A DNA stretch of 17,130 nucleotides from an uncultured Bacteroidales bacterium (lineage in GTDB: Bacteria > Bacteroidota > Bacteroidia > Bacteroidales > UBA932). Each line of letters begins with the position of its first letter. The first letter of the stretch is position 1. The stretch spans positions 1 to 17,130 of the forward strand of contig CALADR010000397.1 of the NCBI GenBank assembly GCA_937890845.1, in the 5' to 3' direction. The notes below the pieces were generated by a model. That model saw nothing but the letters and a program-made list of their open reading frames with translations, was not told the origin of the DNA and made no database searches. Positions 6,772-14,548 of this stretch are shown here, piece after piece. The translations under genes and the position numbers were made by a program.

Positions 6772-6798
6772 TTTGACCCCTTATAACTTTATGTTTTG
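6772..6798 (+). promoter_or_regulatory. Possible atp operon promoter region
   Basis: Elements resembling the Bacteroidota promoter are present but imperfect: TTTG at 6772-6775, TAACTTTA at 6784-6791 (one mismatch to TAnnTTTG) and TATGTTTTG at 6790-6798. None has the usual 19-21 base spacing. The 6744-6845 stretch must hold the operon promoter unless it starts within the A-tract region. I cannot choose between the candidates. Confidence 0.3.
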
Positions 6799-6845
6799 GC
6801 ATAGAATTTTCATTTAAGGCTACCCAGTTGTAAAAGAAAATCAAT

Positions 6846-8351
6846 ATGCCAGGATTAACAGGACATATATCACAGGTAATCGGACCGGTAGTCGATGTGC
6901 ATTTCGATCTTGCCGGAGAAAACGTGGTGAAAGAACTGCCGCGTATACATGATGCGCTGATAATAAAAAAGAAAGACGGGAATGATCTTTTCGTGGAGGT
7001 GCAGCAGCATATAGGTGAAGATACTGTAAGAACTGTCGCGATGGATAGTACTGACGGGCTGCAGAGAGGAATGGAAGTTATCAATACTTCTTCTCCTATT
7101 ACCATGCCTATAGGGGCTCAGATCCGCGGCCGTGTGATGAATGTAGTGGGTGAGTCTATAGACGGTATGAAACGTCTGGACAGGGAAGGCGCTTTTCCGA
7201 TTCACAGGGAACCGCCTAAATTTGAGGATCTGACTACTACTCAGGAAGTCTTGTTTACAGGAATCAAAGTCATAGATTTGCTTGAGCCTTACCTTAAGGG
7301 AGGAAAGATCGGACTTTTTGGAGGTGCCGGTGTAGGAAAGACAGTCCTTATCAAGGAACTTATCAATAATATAGCCAAAAAGCACAACGGATTCTCAGTC
7401 TTCGCAGGAGTAGGAGAGCGTACACGAGAAGGAAATGACCTTCTTAGGGAAATGATTGAATCCGGTGTCATAAGATATGGTGATGAGTTTCTCAATAGTA
7501 TGAAAGAAGGCCATTGGGATCTTTCAAAGGTAGATTACAGTGAAGTTGAGAAATCACAAGTGGCAATGGTGTTCGGACAGATGAACGAGCCGCCTGGAGC
7601 AAGGTCTTCTGTGGCTCTTTCAGGACTTACTATGGCCGAGTCTTTCAGAGACAGTGCCGGAAATGACGGTCCTAAGGATATACTGTTCTTTATTGATAAT
7701 ATATTCCGTTTTACTCAGGCCGGCTCTGAGGTTTCTGCCCTTCTGGGACGAATGCCGTCAGCAGTAGGTTATCAGCCTACACTTGCTACAGAAATGGGAC
7801 AGATGCAGGAGCGTATTACATCTACCAAGAACGGGTCAATTACTTCTGTTCAGGCGGTTTATGTGCCTGCAGATGACTTGACAGACCCTGCTCCGGCCAC
7901 TACTTTTACTCATTTGGATGCCACTACTGTATTGAGCAGAAAGATAACGGAACTTGGAATTTATCCTGCTGTAGATCCTTTGGAGTCCACCTCAAGGATT
8001 CTTGATCCGAATATCGTGGGCAAGGAGCATTATGAGACAGCTCAGAGAGTTAAGCAGATTCTGCAGAGAAACAAGGAACTTCAGGATATTATCTCTATTC
8101 TCGGTATGGATGAGCTCTCCGATGAGGACAGGCAGACTGTAAACAGAGCCAGAAGGGTCCAGAGATTCCTTTCGGAGCAGTTTACCGGGGTTCCAGGCGT
8201 AATGGTTTCCATAGAAGATACTATAAAAGGATTTAATATGATTCTTGATGGAGAAGTCGACTATCTTCCTGAGCAGGCGTTTCTCAATGTAGGTACTATT
8301 GAGGATGCTATCAAGAAGGGAGAGGAACTCCTTTCAGCAGCTAAAAAATAA
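6846..8351 (+). CDS. atpD: ATP synthase F1 subunit beta
   Basis: This is the catalytic subunit of F1, which makes ATP from ADP and phosphate as the gamma shaft turns. The 501-residue product is somewhat longer than the E. coli protein (460). It has an N-terminal beta-barrel domain (about 1-85), the Walker A loop GGAGVGKT (159-166), GERTREGNDL with the catalytic glutamate, the Walker B region ILFFIDNIFRFTQAG, the SALLGRMPSAVGYQPTLATEMG segment, and a C-terminal helical domain. It opens the operon, ahead of atpC, rather than standing near the end as in E. coli. The start MPGLTGHISQVIGPVVDVHF fits the family. Confidence 0.97.
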   Translation: MPGLTGHISQVIGPVVDVHFDLAGENVVKELPRIHDALIIKKKDGNDLFVEVQQHIGEDTVRTVAMDSTDGLQRGMEVINTSSPITMPIGAQIRGRVMNVVGESIDGMKRLDREGAFPIHREPPKFEDLTTTQEVLFTGIKVIDLLEPYLKGGKIGLFGGAGVGKTVLIKELINNIAKKHNGFSVFAGVGERTREGNDLLREMIESGVIRYGDEFLNSMKEGHWDLSKVDYSEVEKSQVAMVFGQMNEPPGARSSVALSGLTMAESFRDSAGNDGPKDILFFIDNIFRFTQAGSEVSALLGRMPSAVGYQPTLATEMGQMQERITSTKNGSITSVQAVYVPADDLTDPAPATTFTHLDATTVLSRKITELGIYPAVDPLESTSRILDPNIVGKEHYETAQRVKQILQRNKELQDIISILGMDELSDEDRQTVNRARRVQRFLSEQFTGVPGVMVSIEDTIKGFNMILDGEVDYLPEQAFLNVGTIEDAIKKGEELLSAAKK

Positions 8352-8366
8352 ACTACAGTTAATATT

Positions 8367-8621
8367 ATGGCGTTGACATCGGACATATATCTTGAAATCA
8401 CCTCTCCTCAGAAACAAGTTTTGGGCAGAATGGTGGGAAAGGTGACTCTGCCAGGAGGCAAAGGCAGATTTACAGTGCTTTCCGGCCATGCTCCTATCAT
8501 TTCATCTCTTAGTGAGGGTGATATAGTTTATTCGGAGGGTGATAAGGATGAGGCTGTGCATATCAAGTCCGGTTTTGTGGAAGTCAGGGACAATAAGGTT
8601 TCTGTATGTGCGGAAATCTGA
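8367..8621 (+). CDS. atpC: ATP synthase F1 subunit epsilon, short form
   Basis: Epsilon sits on the rotor foot with gamma and the c-ring. The 84-residue product matches only the N-terminal beta-sandwich of epsilon: YLEITSPQKQVL at the start, the LPGGKGRFTVLSGHAPIIS turn motif (about 28-46) and FVEVRDNKVSV near the end. The C-terminal helical hairpin of the about 135-residue E. coli protein, which inhibits ATP hydrolysis, is absent; the reading frame ends naturally, with no sign of frameshift. It follows atpD by 15 bases. Short epsilon subunits occur in this phylum, to my knowledge. Confidence 0.93.
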   Translation: MALTSDIYLEITSPQKQVLGRMVGKVTLPGGKGRFTVLSGHAPIISSLSEGDIVYSEGDKDEAVHIKSGFVEVRDNKVSVCAEI

Positions 8622-8645
8622 GGTGCCTGTGTCGGAGGAAATAAG

Positions 8646-9701
8646 ATGAAAGGTTTGTTCAGATACATATTGTCGGCAGTTGTGTTGCTATTGCCTGTCG
8701 TTCCTGCTTTTGCGGAAGAATCGGCTTCCGGTGAATTGGATATAAATGAATATCTGTTCGGGCACATAGGTGATGCTTATCAGTGGCACATTACGAGAAT
8801 AGGGGATAAGGAGATTTCCATTCCTCTTCCTGTTATAGTCCATAGCAGTACAGGCTGGCATTGTTTCCTTTCTTCGAAATTGGAAGAGGGGCCGTATGAA
8901 GGACTATATTGCGCGGAAGGTGGAAAGTACGATGGGAAAATAGTTGAAAAGGATGCTTCCGGCAACGAGATAAGGCCGTTTGACATATCGATTACAAAGA
9001 ATGTCCTGTCTCTTATGATAAGCAGTGTCATTTTAGTTTTCCTGGTGCTTTCGGCAGCAAGGTGGTACAAGCGTCATGATGTACTGAAGGAGGCTCCAAA
9101 AGGAGTAGCTGCAGTGCTGGAACCGATAGTGGAGATGATAAATGATGAGGTGATAAAGGAGTCCGTGGGTAAAGATTACAAGCGGTATGCTCCGTACCTG
9201 CTGACTGCATTTTTCTTTATCCTGATAAACAATCTTATGGGTATCATTCCGATTTTTCCGGGAGGTGCCAACGTTACGGGAAATATAGCCGTAACTTTTG
9301 TACTGGCTCTATGTACTTTTGTTGCTGTCAATTTCTTTGGAAACAGACATTATTGGAAAGATATACTCTGGCCTGATGTACCATGGTGGCTGAAGGTTCC
9401 TCTGCCTCTTATGCCGCTGGTTGAGATTTTTGGTATGTTTACAAAGCCTATGGCGTTGATGGTTAGGTTGTTTGCTAATATAATGGCAGGGCACTCTGTT
9501 ATATTGAGTTTCATTGCAGTGATTTTTCTTACTGTTAAAATGGGGCCTGTGATTAATGGTTCAATGACAGTGGCCGCAGTATTTTTCGGAGTATTTATGG
9601 ACTGTCTGGAGTTGCTTGTGGCATTTATACAGGCATATGTATTTACAATGCTTTCAGCTGTGTTTATAGGACTTTCACGTCAGGAACCGGAGGCCGAATG
9701 A
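8646..9701 (+). CDS. atpB: ATP synthase Fo subunit a, with an exported N-terminal domain
   Basis: Subunit a forms the two proton half-channels next to the c-ring. The product (351 residues) starts with a signal-peptide-like segment (1-23, ending VPAFA before EES). A non-membrane region of about 95 residues follows, with two cysteines (C73, C89) and HITRIGDKEISIPLPVIVHS. Then come about five membrane helices from residue 117. The essential arginine is R274 in RLFANIMAGH, and LELLVAFIQAYVFTMLSAVFIGLS forms the last helix. E. coli subunit a is 271 residues; the extra length is the N-terminal domain. The ATG at 8646 follows GGAGG (8635-8639). It starts 24 bases after atpC, with no atpI-like gene between. 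Confidence 0.95.
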   Translation: MKGLFRYILSAVVLLLPVVPAFAEESASGELDINEYLFGHIGDAYQWHITRIGDKEISIPLPVIVHSSTGWHCFLSSKLEEGPYEGLYCAEGGKYDGKIVEKDASGNEIRPFDISITKNVLSLMISSVILVFLVLSAARWYKRHDVLKEAPKGVAAVLEPIVEMINDEVIKESVGKDYKRYAPYLLTAFFFILINNLMGIIPIFPGGANVTGNIAVTFVLALCTFVAVNFFGNRHYWKDILWPDVPWWLKVPLPLMPLVEIFGMFTKPMALMVRLFANIMAGHSVILSFIAVIFLTVKMGPVINGSMTVAAVFFGVFMDCLELLVAFIQAYVFTMLSAVFIGLSRQEPEAE

Positions 9702-9751
9702 ATTGGTAAATTAATTTGAATATAATAACAATCAATTAAATAAACAGTATT

Positions 9752-10006
9752 ATGTTACTATCTACATTATTGCTTCAAACAGCAGCCGGTGCTGCTTTGG
9801 GAAAAGTAGGAGCCGCTTTAGGCGCAGGTATAGCCGCTATTGGCGCAGGTTTGGGAATCGGTAAGATCGGCAGTGCGGCAATGGAGTCTATAGCCCGTCA
9901 GCCTGAGGCTGCAGGAAAGGTAAGGACAGGTATGCTTATAGCAGCAGCACTTATTGAGGGTGTCGCACTTTTTGCTGTAATCGTATGTTTTATTGCTGCA
10001 AGCTAA
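9752..10006 (+). CDS. atpE: ATP synthase Fo subunit c
   Basis: This small proteolipid assembles into the rotor ring. The 84-residue product has two membrane helices. The first has glycine repeats (GAGLGIGKIG, 31-40) for helix packing, the polar loop has the conserved R49-Q50-P51, and the second helix carries the ion-binding carboxylate E69 in ALIEGVALFAVIV. The residues after E69 are Gly-Val-Ala rather than the polar Ser/Thr pair of sodium-type rings, so proton coupling is likely. The 50-base gap before the gene is AT-rich and lacks a Shine-Dalgarno sequence. Confidence 0.96.
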   Translation: MLLSTLLLQTAAGAALGKVGAALGAGIAAIGAGLGIGKIGSAAMESIARQPEAAGKVRTGMLIAAALIEGVALFAVIVCFIAAS

Positions 10007-10021
10007 CAGAGGAGGTTTGAT

Positions 10022-10534
10022 ATGTCTCTGTTGCTGCCAGATACAGGACTGTTGTTCTGGATGCTGCTTATCTTTATAATTGTCTTTGCTCTTTTGGCAA
10101 AGTTCGGTTTTCCTATGATTACCTCAATGCTTGATAAAAGAAAGGAATATATCGAACATTCGCTGGAACTGGCAAAGGAAGCAGATGCAAAGATGGGCCG
10201 TATGATGGAAGAGCAGTCAAAGATGATAGAGCAGGCCAGGACTGAACAGAACCGCATTCTTAAGGAGGCCTCTGATGCCAGAGATGCCATCATAAATAAG
10301 GCCAAAGAGCAGGCCAGGGACGAGGCCGGAAAGATTCTGTCAGAGACCAGGGCCAGGATCCAGGCTGAGAAGGAAAGCGCTATGAGTGAGATACGCAGCC
10401 AGGTCGCAATGCTCTCAGTGGATGTGGCGGAAAGAATAGTCCGTGCTCACTTGTCTGCAGACAAGGCTCAGATGGAGCTTGTGGACAAGATGCTTGACGA
10501 GGCTGTTGCCGCCAGTGGTAAAAATGCTAATTGA
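10022..10534 (+). CDS. atpF: ATP synthase Fo subunit b
   Basis: Subunit b is the peripheral stalk that ties F1 to Fo. The 170-residue product has one N-terminal membrane helix (about residues 9-28, TGLLFWMLLIFIIVFALLAK), the cytoplasmic start FGFPMITSMLDKRKEYIEH, then a long, highly charged helix (about 40-150) with right-handed coiled-coil character. The end, VDVAERIVRAHLSADKAQMELVDKML, is the delta-binding part. GGAGG stands before the ATG. Its TGA stop (10532-10534) overlaps the region of the atpH ribosome-binding site. Confidence 0.95.
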   Translation: MSLLLPDTGLLFWMLLIFIIVFALLAKFGFPMITSMLDKRKEYIEHSLELAKEADAKMGRMMEEQSKMIEQARTEQNRILKEASDARDAIINKAKEQARDEAGKILSETRARIQAEKESAMSEIRSQVAMLSVDVAERIVRAHLSADKAQMELVDKMLDEAVAASGKNAN

Positions 10535-10545
10535 GGAGCTTCAAT

Positions 10546-11100
10546 ATGAATTCCGGAATAGTATCATACAGATATGCTTCTGCCCTTCTCAAATATGCAG
10601 ATGAGACAGGGAACGGGGAGATTGTCTACAGGCAGGTAGTGCAGTTGAGCAAGGAGTTGGAGTCAGTATCCAGACTTCGGGCTCTGATAGATAATCCTTC
10701 TGCTGTTCCCGGCTCAATGAAGACGGATTTGTGTGAAGCTGCTTTAGGTGGAAATATGGCAGATGAACTTAAGAAGTTTATTCGTCTGGTGATAAAGAAC
10801 AAGCGGATGAAATACTTGAGATTTATTTTATTCTCGTTTATTTCACAGTATAGGAAGACGCATAAAATAAAGGTATGCAGGCTTGTTACCGCTGTCCCTT
10901 CAGACGGGCTGGAAAAAAGGATTGCATCTATAGTTGAGGGGCGCACAGGTGATTCAGTGGTTTTCGAGCATAGGGTTGATCCGGAGATAATAGGAGGATT
11001 TGTAGTGGAATTGGGCGGATACAGGATGGATGCAAGCACTGTCTCTCAGCTGAAAGCCGTCAGACGCCAGTTTATAGAAAAGAATAGAAGAATAGTTTAA
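10546..11100 (+). CDS. atpH: ATP synthase F1 subunit delta
   Basis: Delta sits on top of F1 and binds the peripheral stalk. The 184-residue product starts MNSGIVSYRYASALLKYADETG, the usual alpha-helical N-terminal domain, and ends with the conserved V-D-P-EIIGGFVVELGGYRMDASTVSQLKAVRRQ region. I chose the ATG at 10546: it follows GAGGAG (10533-10538) at a good distance, whereas a TTG at 10531 lies upstream of that site and inside the end of atpF. Delta is the least conserved subunit, but the position between atpF and atpA leaves little doubt. Confidence 0.93.
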   Translation: MNSGIVSYRYASALLKYADETGNGEIVYRQVVQLSKELESVSRLRALIDNPSAVPGSMKTDLCEAALGGNMADELKKFIRLVIKNKRMKYLRFILFSFISQYRKTHKIKVCRLVTAVPSDGLEKRIASIVEGRTGDSVVFEHRVDPEIIGGFVVELGGYRMDASTVSQLKAVRRQFIEKNRRIV

Positions 11101-11105
11101 TAGTT

Positions 11106-12698
11106 ATGCCGCAAAATATCAGACCAAGTGAAATATCAGATCTTCTGCTGAAACAGCTTGAGGAGATCAGCACAGACTTAAAATATGAAGAAGTCGGTGA
11201 AGTGCTCCAGGTAAGTGACGGAGTGGTCAGAATCTACGGACTTGAAAATGCCGAAGCCAATGAACTTCTGGAGTTTGAAAACGGTGTGAGAGCTGTTGTG
11301 ATGAATCTGGAGGAAGACAATGTCGGAGCTGTACTGCTTGGACCTACTGACCAGATCAAAGAGGGAATGTCAGTCCGCAGGACAGGGCATATCGCTTCTA
11401 TAAATGTCGGTGAAAGCATGCTGGGGCGTGTGGTAGATCCGCTTGGTGTCCCTTTGGACGGGATGGGCAAGATAGGCGGCGAACTTGTGGAAATGCCTCT
11501 TGAGCGCAAGGCTCCGGGTGTAATTTTCAGGCAGCCTGTGACAGAACCTTTACAGACAGGCCTGAAAGCCATTGATGCAATGATCCCTATCGGACGAGGC
11601 CAGCGTGAACTGATTATAGGTGACCGTCAGACAGGCAAGACAGCCATAGCCATAGATACGATAATAAATCAGAGGGAAGCATACCTTGCAGGAAAACCTG
11701 TTTATTGTATATATGTAGCTGTCGGGCAGAAAGGATCTACGGTAGCCAATATAGTAAATACTCTCAGGGAAAAGGGTGCAATGGATTATACTGTAGTAGT
11801 AGCAGCTACTGCAGCTGATCCTGCAGCACTGCAGTACTACGCACCTTTTGCCGGAGCTGCCATAGGAGAGTATTTCCGTGACACCGGACGTCATGCCCTG
11901 GTGGTCTATGATGACCTTTCAAAGCAGGCCGTGGCTTACAGGGAAGTTTCGCTGATACTGCGCCGTCCCTCAGGCCGTGAAGCCTATCCTGGAGATATTT
12001 TCTATCTTCATTCCAGACTGCTTGAGAGGGCTGCAAAGATTATTGACCAACAGGAAGTTGCAGAGCAGATGAATGACCTTCCCGAAAGTTTGAAAGGAAA
12101 AGTCAAATCAGGAGGATCACTTACAGCACTTCCTATAATCGAAACTCAGGCCGGTGATGTGTCTGCATATATACCGACTAATGTTATTTCTATTACAGAC
12201 GGGCAGATTTTCCTTGAAACTGATTTGTTTAATCAAGGTTTCAGACCTGCCATCAATGTAGGAATTTCAGTATCCAGAGTCGGTGGAAGCGCTCAGGTCA
12301 AGAGTATGAAGAAAGTTGCAGGTACACTTAAGATTGATCAGGCGCAATATCGTGAACTGGAGTCGTTCTCAAAGTTCAGCAGCGATATGGATGCCGTTAC
12401 AGCTATGGCAATTGACAAAGGCAGGAAGAATAACCAGCTTCTGATTCAGCCTCAGTATTCTCCTATGCCAGTAGGTGACCAGATAGCTATATTGTATTGC
12501 GGTGTAAACGGTCTGATGAAAAATGTCCCGATTGAAAAAGTAAGAGATTTTCAGGATGCTTTCCTTGACAGGATGCATGCATCTCATGAGGCTGACGTAC
12601 TGTTCCCTCTGGCTGCAGGTCAGATTGATGGAAATATCGGCAAGATAATCGAACAGGAGGCTGCTGCAACTGCTATGCAGTTCAAGGGCTCCAAGTAA
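11106..12698 (+). CDS. atpA: ATP synthase F1 subunit alpha
   Basis: Alpha alternates with beta in the F1 hexamer and holds the non-catalytic nucleotide sites. The 530-residue product has an N-terminal amphipathic stretch that binds delta (MPQNIRPSEISDLLLKQLEE), the barrel domain with VGEVLQVSDGVVRIYGLENA, the P-loop GDRQTGKT (172-179), VVYDDLSKQAVAYREVSLILRRPSGREAYPGD, and SVSRVGG, whose arginine reaches the neighbouring catalytic site. The C-terminal helical domain is intact. It starts five bases after the atpH stop. Length and motifs are normal for the family (E. coli 513). Confidence 0.97.
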   Translation: MPQNIRPSEISDLLLKQLEEISTDLKYEEVGEVLQVSDGVVRIYGLENAEANELLEFENGVRAVVMNLEEDNVGAVLLGPTDQIKEGMSVRRTGHIASINVGESMLGRVVDPLGVPLDGMGKIGGELVEMPLERKAPGVIFRQPVTEPLQTGLKAIDAMIPIGRGQRELIIGDRQTGKTAIAIDTIINQREAYLAGKPVYCIYVAVGQKGSTVANIVNTLREKGAMDYTVVVAATAADPAALQYYAPFAGAAIGEYFRDTGRHALVVYDDLSKQAVAYREVSLILRRPSGREAYPGDIFYLHSRLLERAAKIIDQQEVAEQMNDLPESLKGKVKSGGSLTALPIIETQAGDVSAYIPTNVISITDGQIFLETDLFNQGFRPAINVGISVSRVGGSAQVKSMKKVAGTLKIDQAQYRELESFSKFSSDMDAVTAMAIDKGRKNNQLLIQPQYSPMPVGDQIAILYCGVNGLMKNVPIEKVRDFQDAFLDRMHASHEADVLFPLAAGQIDGNIGKIIEQEAAATAMQFKGSK

Positions 12699-12712
12699 AA
12701 ACAAAGACAGAA

Positions 12713-13606
12713 ATGGCATCACTCAAAGAAATAAAACGCAGGATTAATTCTATAAACGGAACATTGAAGATCACTTCTGCAATGAAGCTTGTGGCATCTT
12801 CAAAGTTCCGCAAGGCGCAAAACGCCATAGGCAACCTGCTCCCTTATGAGAAAAGAATGTACAGTATTCTTGCTGATCTTCTTTCCTCAGGTATTCCAGG
12901 GTGCGACAAGTATTTGCAAGTCCGTTCTGTAAGGAAAGTTGCTGTGGTGGCATTTTCGTCTAATTCATCATTGTGTGGAGCATTCAATTCTTCTGCTGCC
13001 AGACATCTTTCTGAAGTAGTATCTGAGTATATGTCCCAGGGTCTTTCCAAAGAAGATATTATGGTATTTGCAGTCGGACGGAAAATGGTCGAAGCTGCCA
13101 GAAAAATAGGGATTGTCTCAAAAGGAGATTATATCCGGATGGCAGATAATCCTTCATATGAGGAAACATCACAATTGGCCGGAACGCTGATAGATATGTT
13201 TTTGTCCGGGGACGTTGATAAAGTAGAGCTTGTCTATAATCATTGCAAGTCTTCAGCTTCTCAGATTCCTGTACGTGAGACCTACCTTCCTCTTTCCCTG
13301 GACAAAGTCTCGGATGATTTGAATCCTGGTAACGTGGATGATAATCTGTATGTTCCGGATTATATAGTGGAGCCTGGTTTGCCGGAAGTACTTTCCTCAC
13401 TTCTTCCTAAAGTTCTGCTGCTGAAAATTTATGCCGTAATGCTTGATGCCAATGCTGCAGAGCATGCTGCCAGAATGGTTGCAATGCAGGTGGCAAGTGA
13501 CAACGGAACGCAGTTGCTTCAAGATATAACACTTCAGTACAATAAGCAGAGGCAGCAGGCGATAACAGATGAACTTCAGGATATAATAGGAGGGACAATG
13601 GTATAG
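12713..13606 (+). CDS. atpG: ATP synthase F1 subunit gamma
   Basis: Gamma is the rotating shaft inside the F1 hexamer. The 297-residue product begins MASLKEIKRRINSINGTLKITSAMKLVASSKFRKAQ, the standard N-terminal helix, and ends with the matching C-terminal helix (AEHAARMVAMQVASDNGTQLLQDITLQYNKQRQQAITDEL). The middle is a Rossmann-like domain (VAVVAFSSNSSLCGAFNSSA). In many gamma subunits this strand reads 'SD.GLCGG.N'; here it is SNSSLCGAFN, a mild difference. It follows atpA by 14 bases and is the last gene before a terminator. Confidence 0.96.
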   Translation: MASLKEIKRRINSINGTLKITSAMKLVASSKFRKAQNAIGNLLPYEKRMYSILADLLSSGIPGCDKYLQVRSVRKVAVVAFSSNSSLCGAFNSSAARHLSEVVSEYMSQGLSKEDIMVFAVGRKMVEAARKIGIVSKGDYIRMADNPSYEETSQLAGTLIDMFLSGDVDKVELVYNHCKSSASQIPVRETYLPLSLDKVSDDLNPGNVDDNLYVPDYIVEPGLPEVLSSLLPKVLLLKIYAVMLDANAAEHAARMVAMQVASDNGTQLLQDITLQYNKQRQQAITDELQDIIGGTMV

Positions 13607-13610
13607 CAAA

Positions 13611-13650
13611 AGCGGGGAGAATCTCACGACTCAGCCCCGCTATTTGTTTA
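13611..13650 (+). terminator. atp operon terminator
   Basis: AGCGGGG (13611-13617) pairs perfectly with CCCCGCT (13635-13641), starting five bases after the atpG stop, and is followed by ATTTGTTTA. The GC-rich stem and T-rich tail make it the likely end of the eight-gene transcript. Confidence 0.7.
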
Positions 13651-13670
13651 TGTATCAATATTTATGTTTA

Positions 13671-13730
13671 ATTCAAGTCAATAAGTACAATACCAACTTT
13701 GTGCCAAAACTACTTGAATCGTCTTTTTTT
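13671..13730 (+). terminator. Second hairpin with a T-run after the atp operon
   Basis: ATTCAAGT (13671-13678) pairs with ACTTGAAT (13712-13719) across a 33-base loop, followed by CGTC and seven T residues (13724-13730). It may be a backup terminator for the atp operon or the end of a short leader or small RNA. The large loop weakens the case. Confidence 0.35.
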
Positions 13731-13740
13731 CAATATAAGA

Positions 13741-13770
13741 TTGTTGAAAATTCTCCTCAAAATACTTTAG
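13741..13770 (+). promoter_or_regulatory. Possible promoter of the YhhN-family gene
   Basis: TTG at 13741-13743 is 19 bases before TACTTTAG (13763-13770), a one-mismatch match to TAnnTTTG. The start codon at 13814 is 43 bases further on. The match is imperfect and there is no other test in the sequence. Confidence 0.3.
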
Positions 13771-13813
13771 GAATCAAAACAGATTCTTAACTTTATGGAA
13801 AAATATAAGAGAT

Positions 13814-14512
13814 ATGTTCGGAAAAGGAATTTCAGACAAGAGGCTTGCGTCTCTGGCATTATGGGCCACAGTCCTGTTTTTTATCTTTGGAGTTCTTTAT
13901 TTTCTTCCTGTCGGCATTCCGTTCAAGATAGGATTTCCTTTGACTGTCCTGTCGTTGTTTTCATTATGGCTTCTTCCATGGCCTATGAGTATCGCAATGA
14001 TAGCTTCTGCAGCCGGTGACTATGCTGGCGCAGCAGGAAATTTTGTATTGCAGATGTCGTTTTTTGCAGTGGCACATGTTTTTATAATCCTGTTTTTTAC
14101 AGGCAAGGTATGGCTTCGCTTCCAGTCATTCCGCACTGAGGGAAAACTCTTGAGACGTGTAGGCTATGCAGCGGCAATGGGGACAATGGTGATTCTACTT
14201 GTAATTTTCGCTATGGTGAATGTTGTCCCGGAAGCCCCTGAAGGAATGTTGCGTACGGGGGTAGGGTGTTATGTGACTGTCATATCGCTGATGCTCTATA
14301 CGGCTTTACTGCAGAGGAGTTGGATGTATGCATTAGGTGCAGTGATGTTTGTATTTTCCGATCTCATCCTTGGGTGGAACAAATTTGTCTCGCCGGTAGG
14401 AGGACAAGACTTGCTTATAATGATTCCGTACTATTTAGGCCAGTACCTTCTTTTCCTGAGAGCTGCCAGAATAAAGGTAAGACCAGCGCTTTTAGGAAAG
14501 TTTAAATTCTGA
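13814..14512 (+). CDS. YhhN-family integral membrane protein (lysoplasmalogenase-like)
   Basis: The 232-residue product is almost all membrane helices (about eight). It shows the spaced polar residues of the YhhN/TMEM86 family: a Gly-Asp in the third helix region (SAAGDYAGAAGNF, D69), FFAVAHVFIILFF, a second Ser-Asp in GAVMFVFSDLILGWNKF (D183) and the near-terminal IPYYLGQYLLFLRA (Y206-Y207, Q210). Characterised relatives cleave the vinyl-ether bond of lysoplasmalogens; bacterial members are less studied. The gene stands alone after the atp terminators and is convergent with the patatin-like gene. Plasmalogens are common in strict anaerobes, so the activity would fit, but substrate is inference. 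The start ATG follows AAGAGAT; no clear Shine-Dalgarno is seen. Confidence 0.75.
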   Translation: MFGKGISDKRLASLALWATVLFFIFGVLYFLPVGIPFKIGFPLTVLSLFSLWLLPWPMSIAMIASAAGDYAGAAGNFVLQMSFFAVAHVFIILFFTGKVWLRFQSFRTEGKLLRRVGYAAAMGTMVILLVIFAMVNVVPEAPEGMLRTGVGCYVTVISLMLYTALLQRSWMYALGAVMFVFSDLILGWNKFVSPVGGQDLLIMIPYYLGQYLLFLRAARIKVRPALLGKFKF

Positions 14513-14548
14513 ATTTTCAGGCTGGCGTACTTGTGAACTGTCACTTAG

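Noticed and set aside
10531..10545. Longer delta subunit from TTG
   Set aside because: The TTG is upstream of the GAGGAG ribosome-binding site, which is well placed for the ATG at 10546.
12940..12985. Gamma subunit SNSSLCGAFN as a sign of a degenerate gene
   Set aside because: Both coiled-coil termini and the length are normal; variation in this strand is tolerated in the family.
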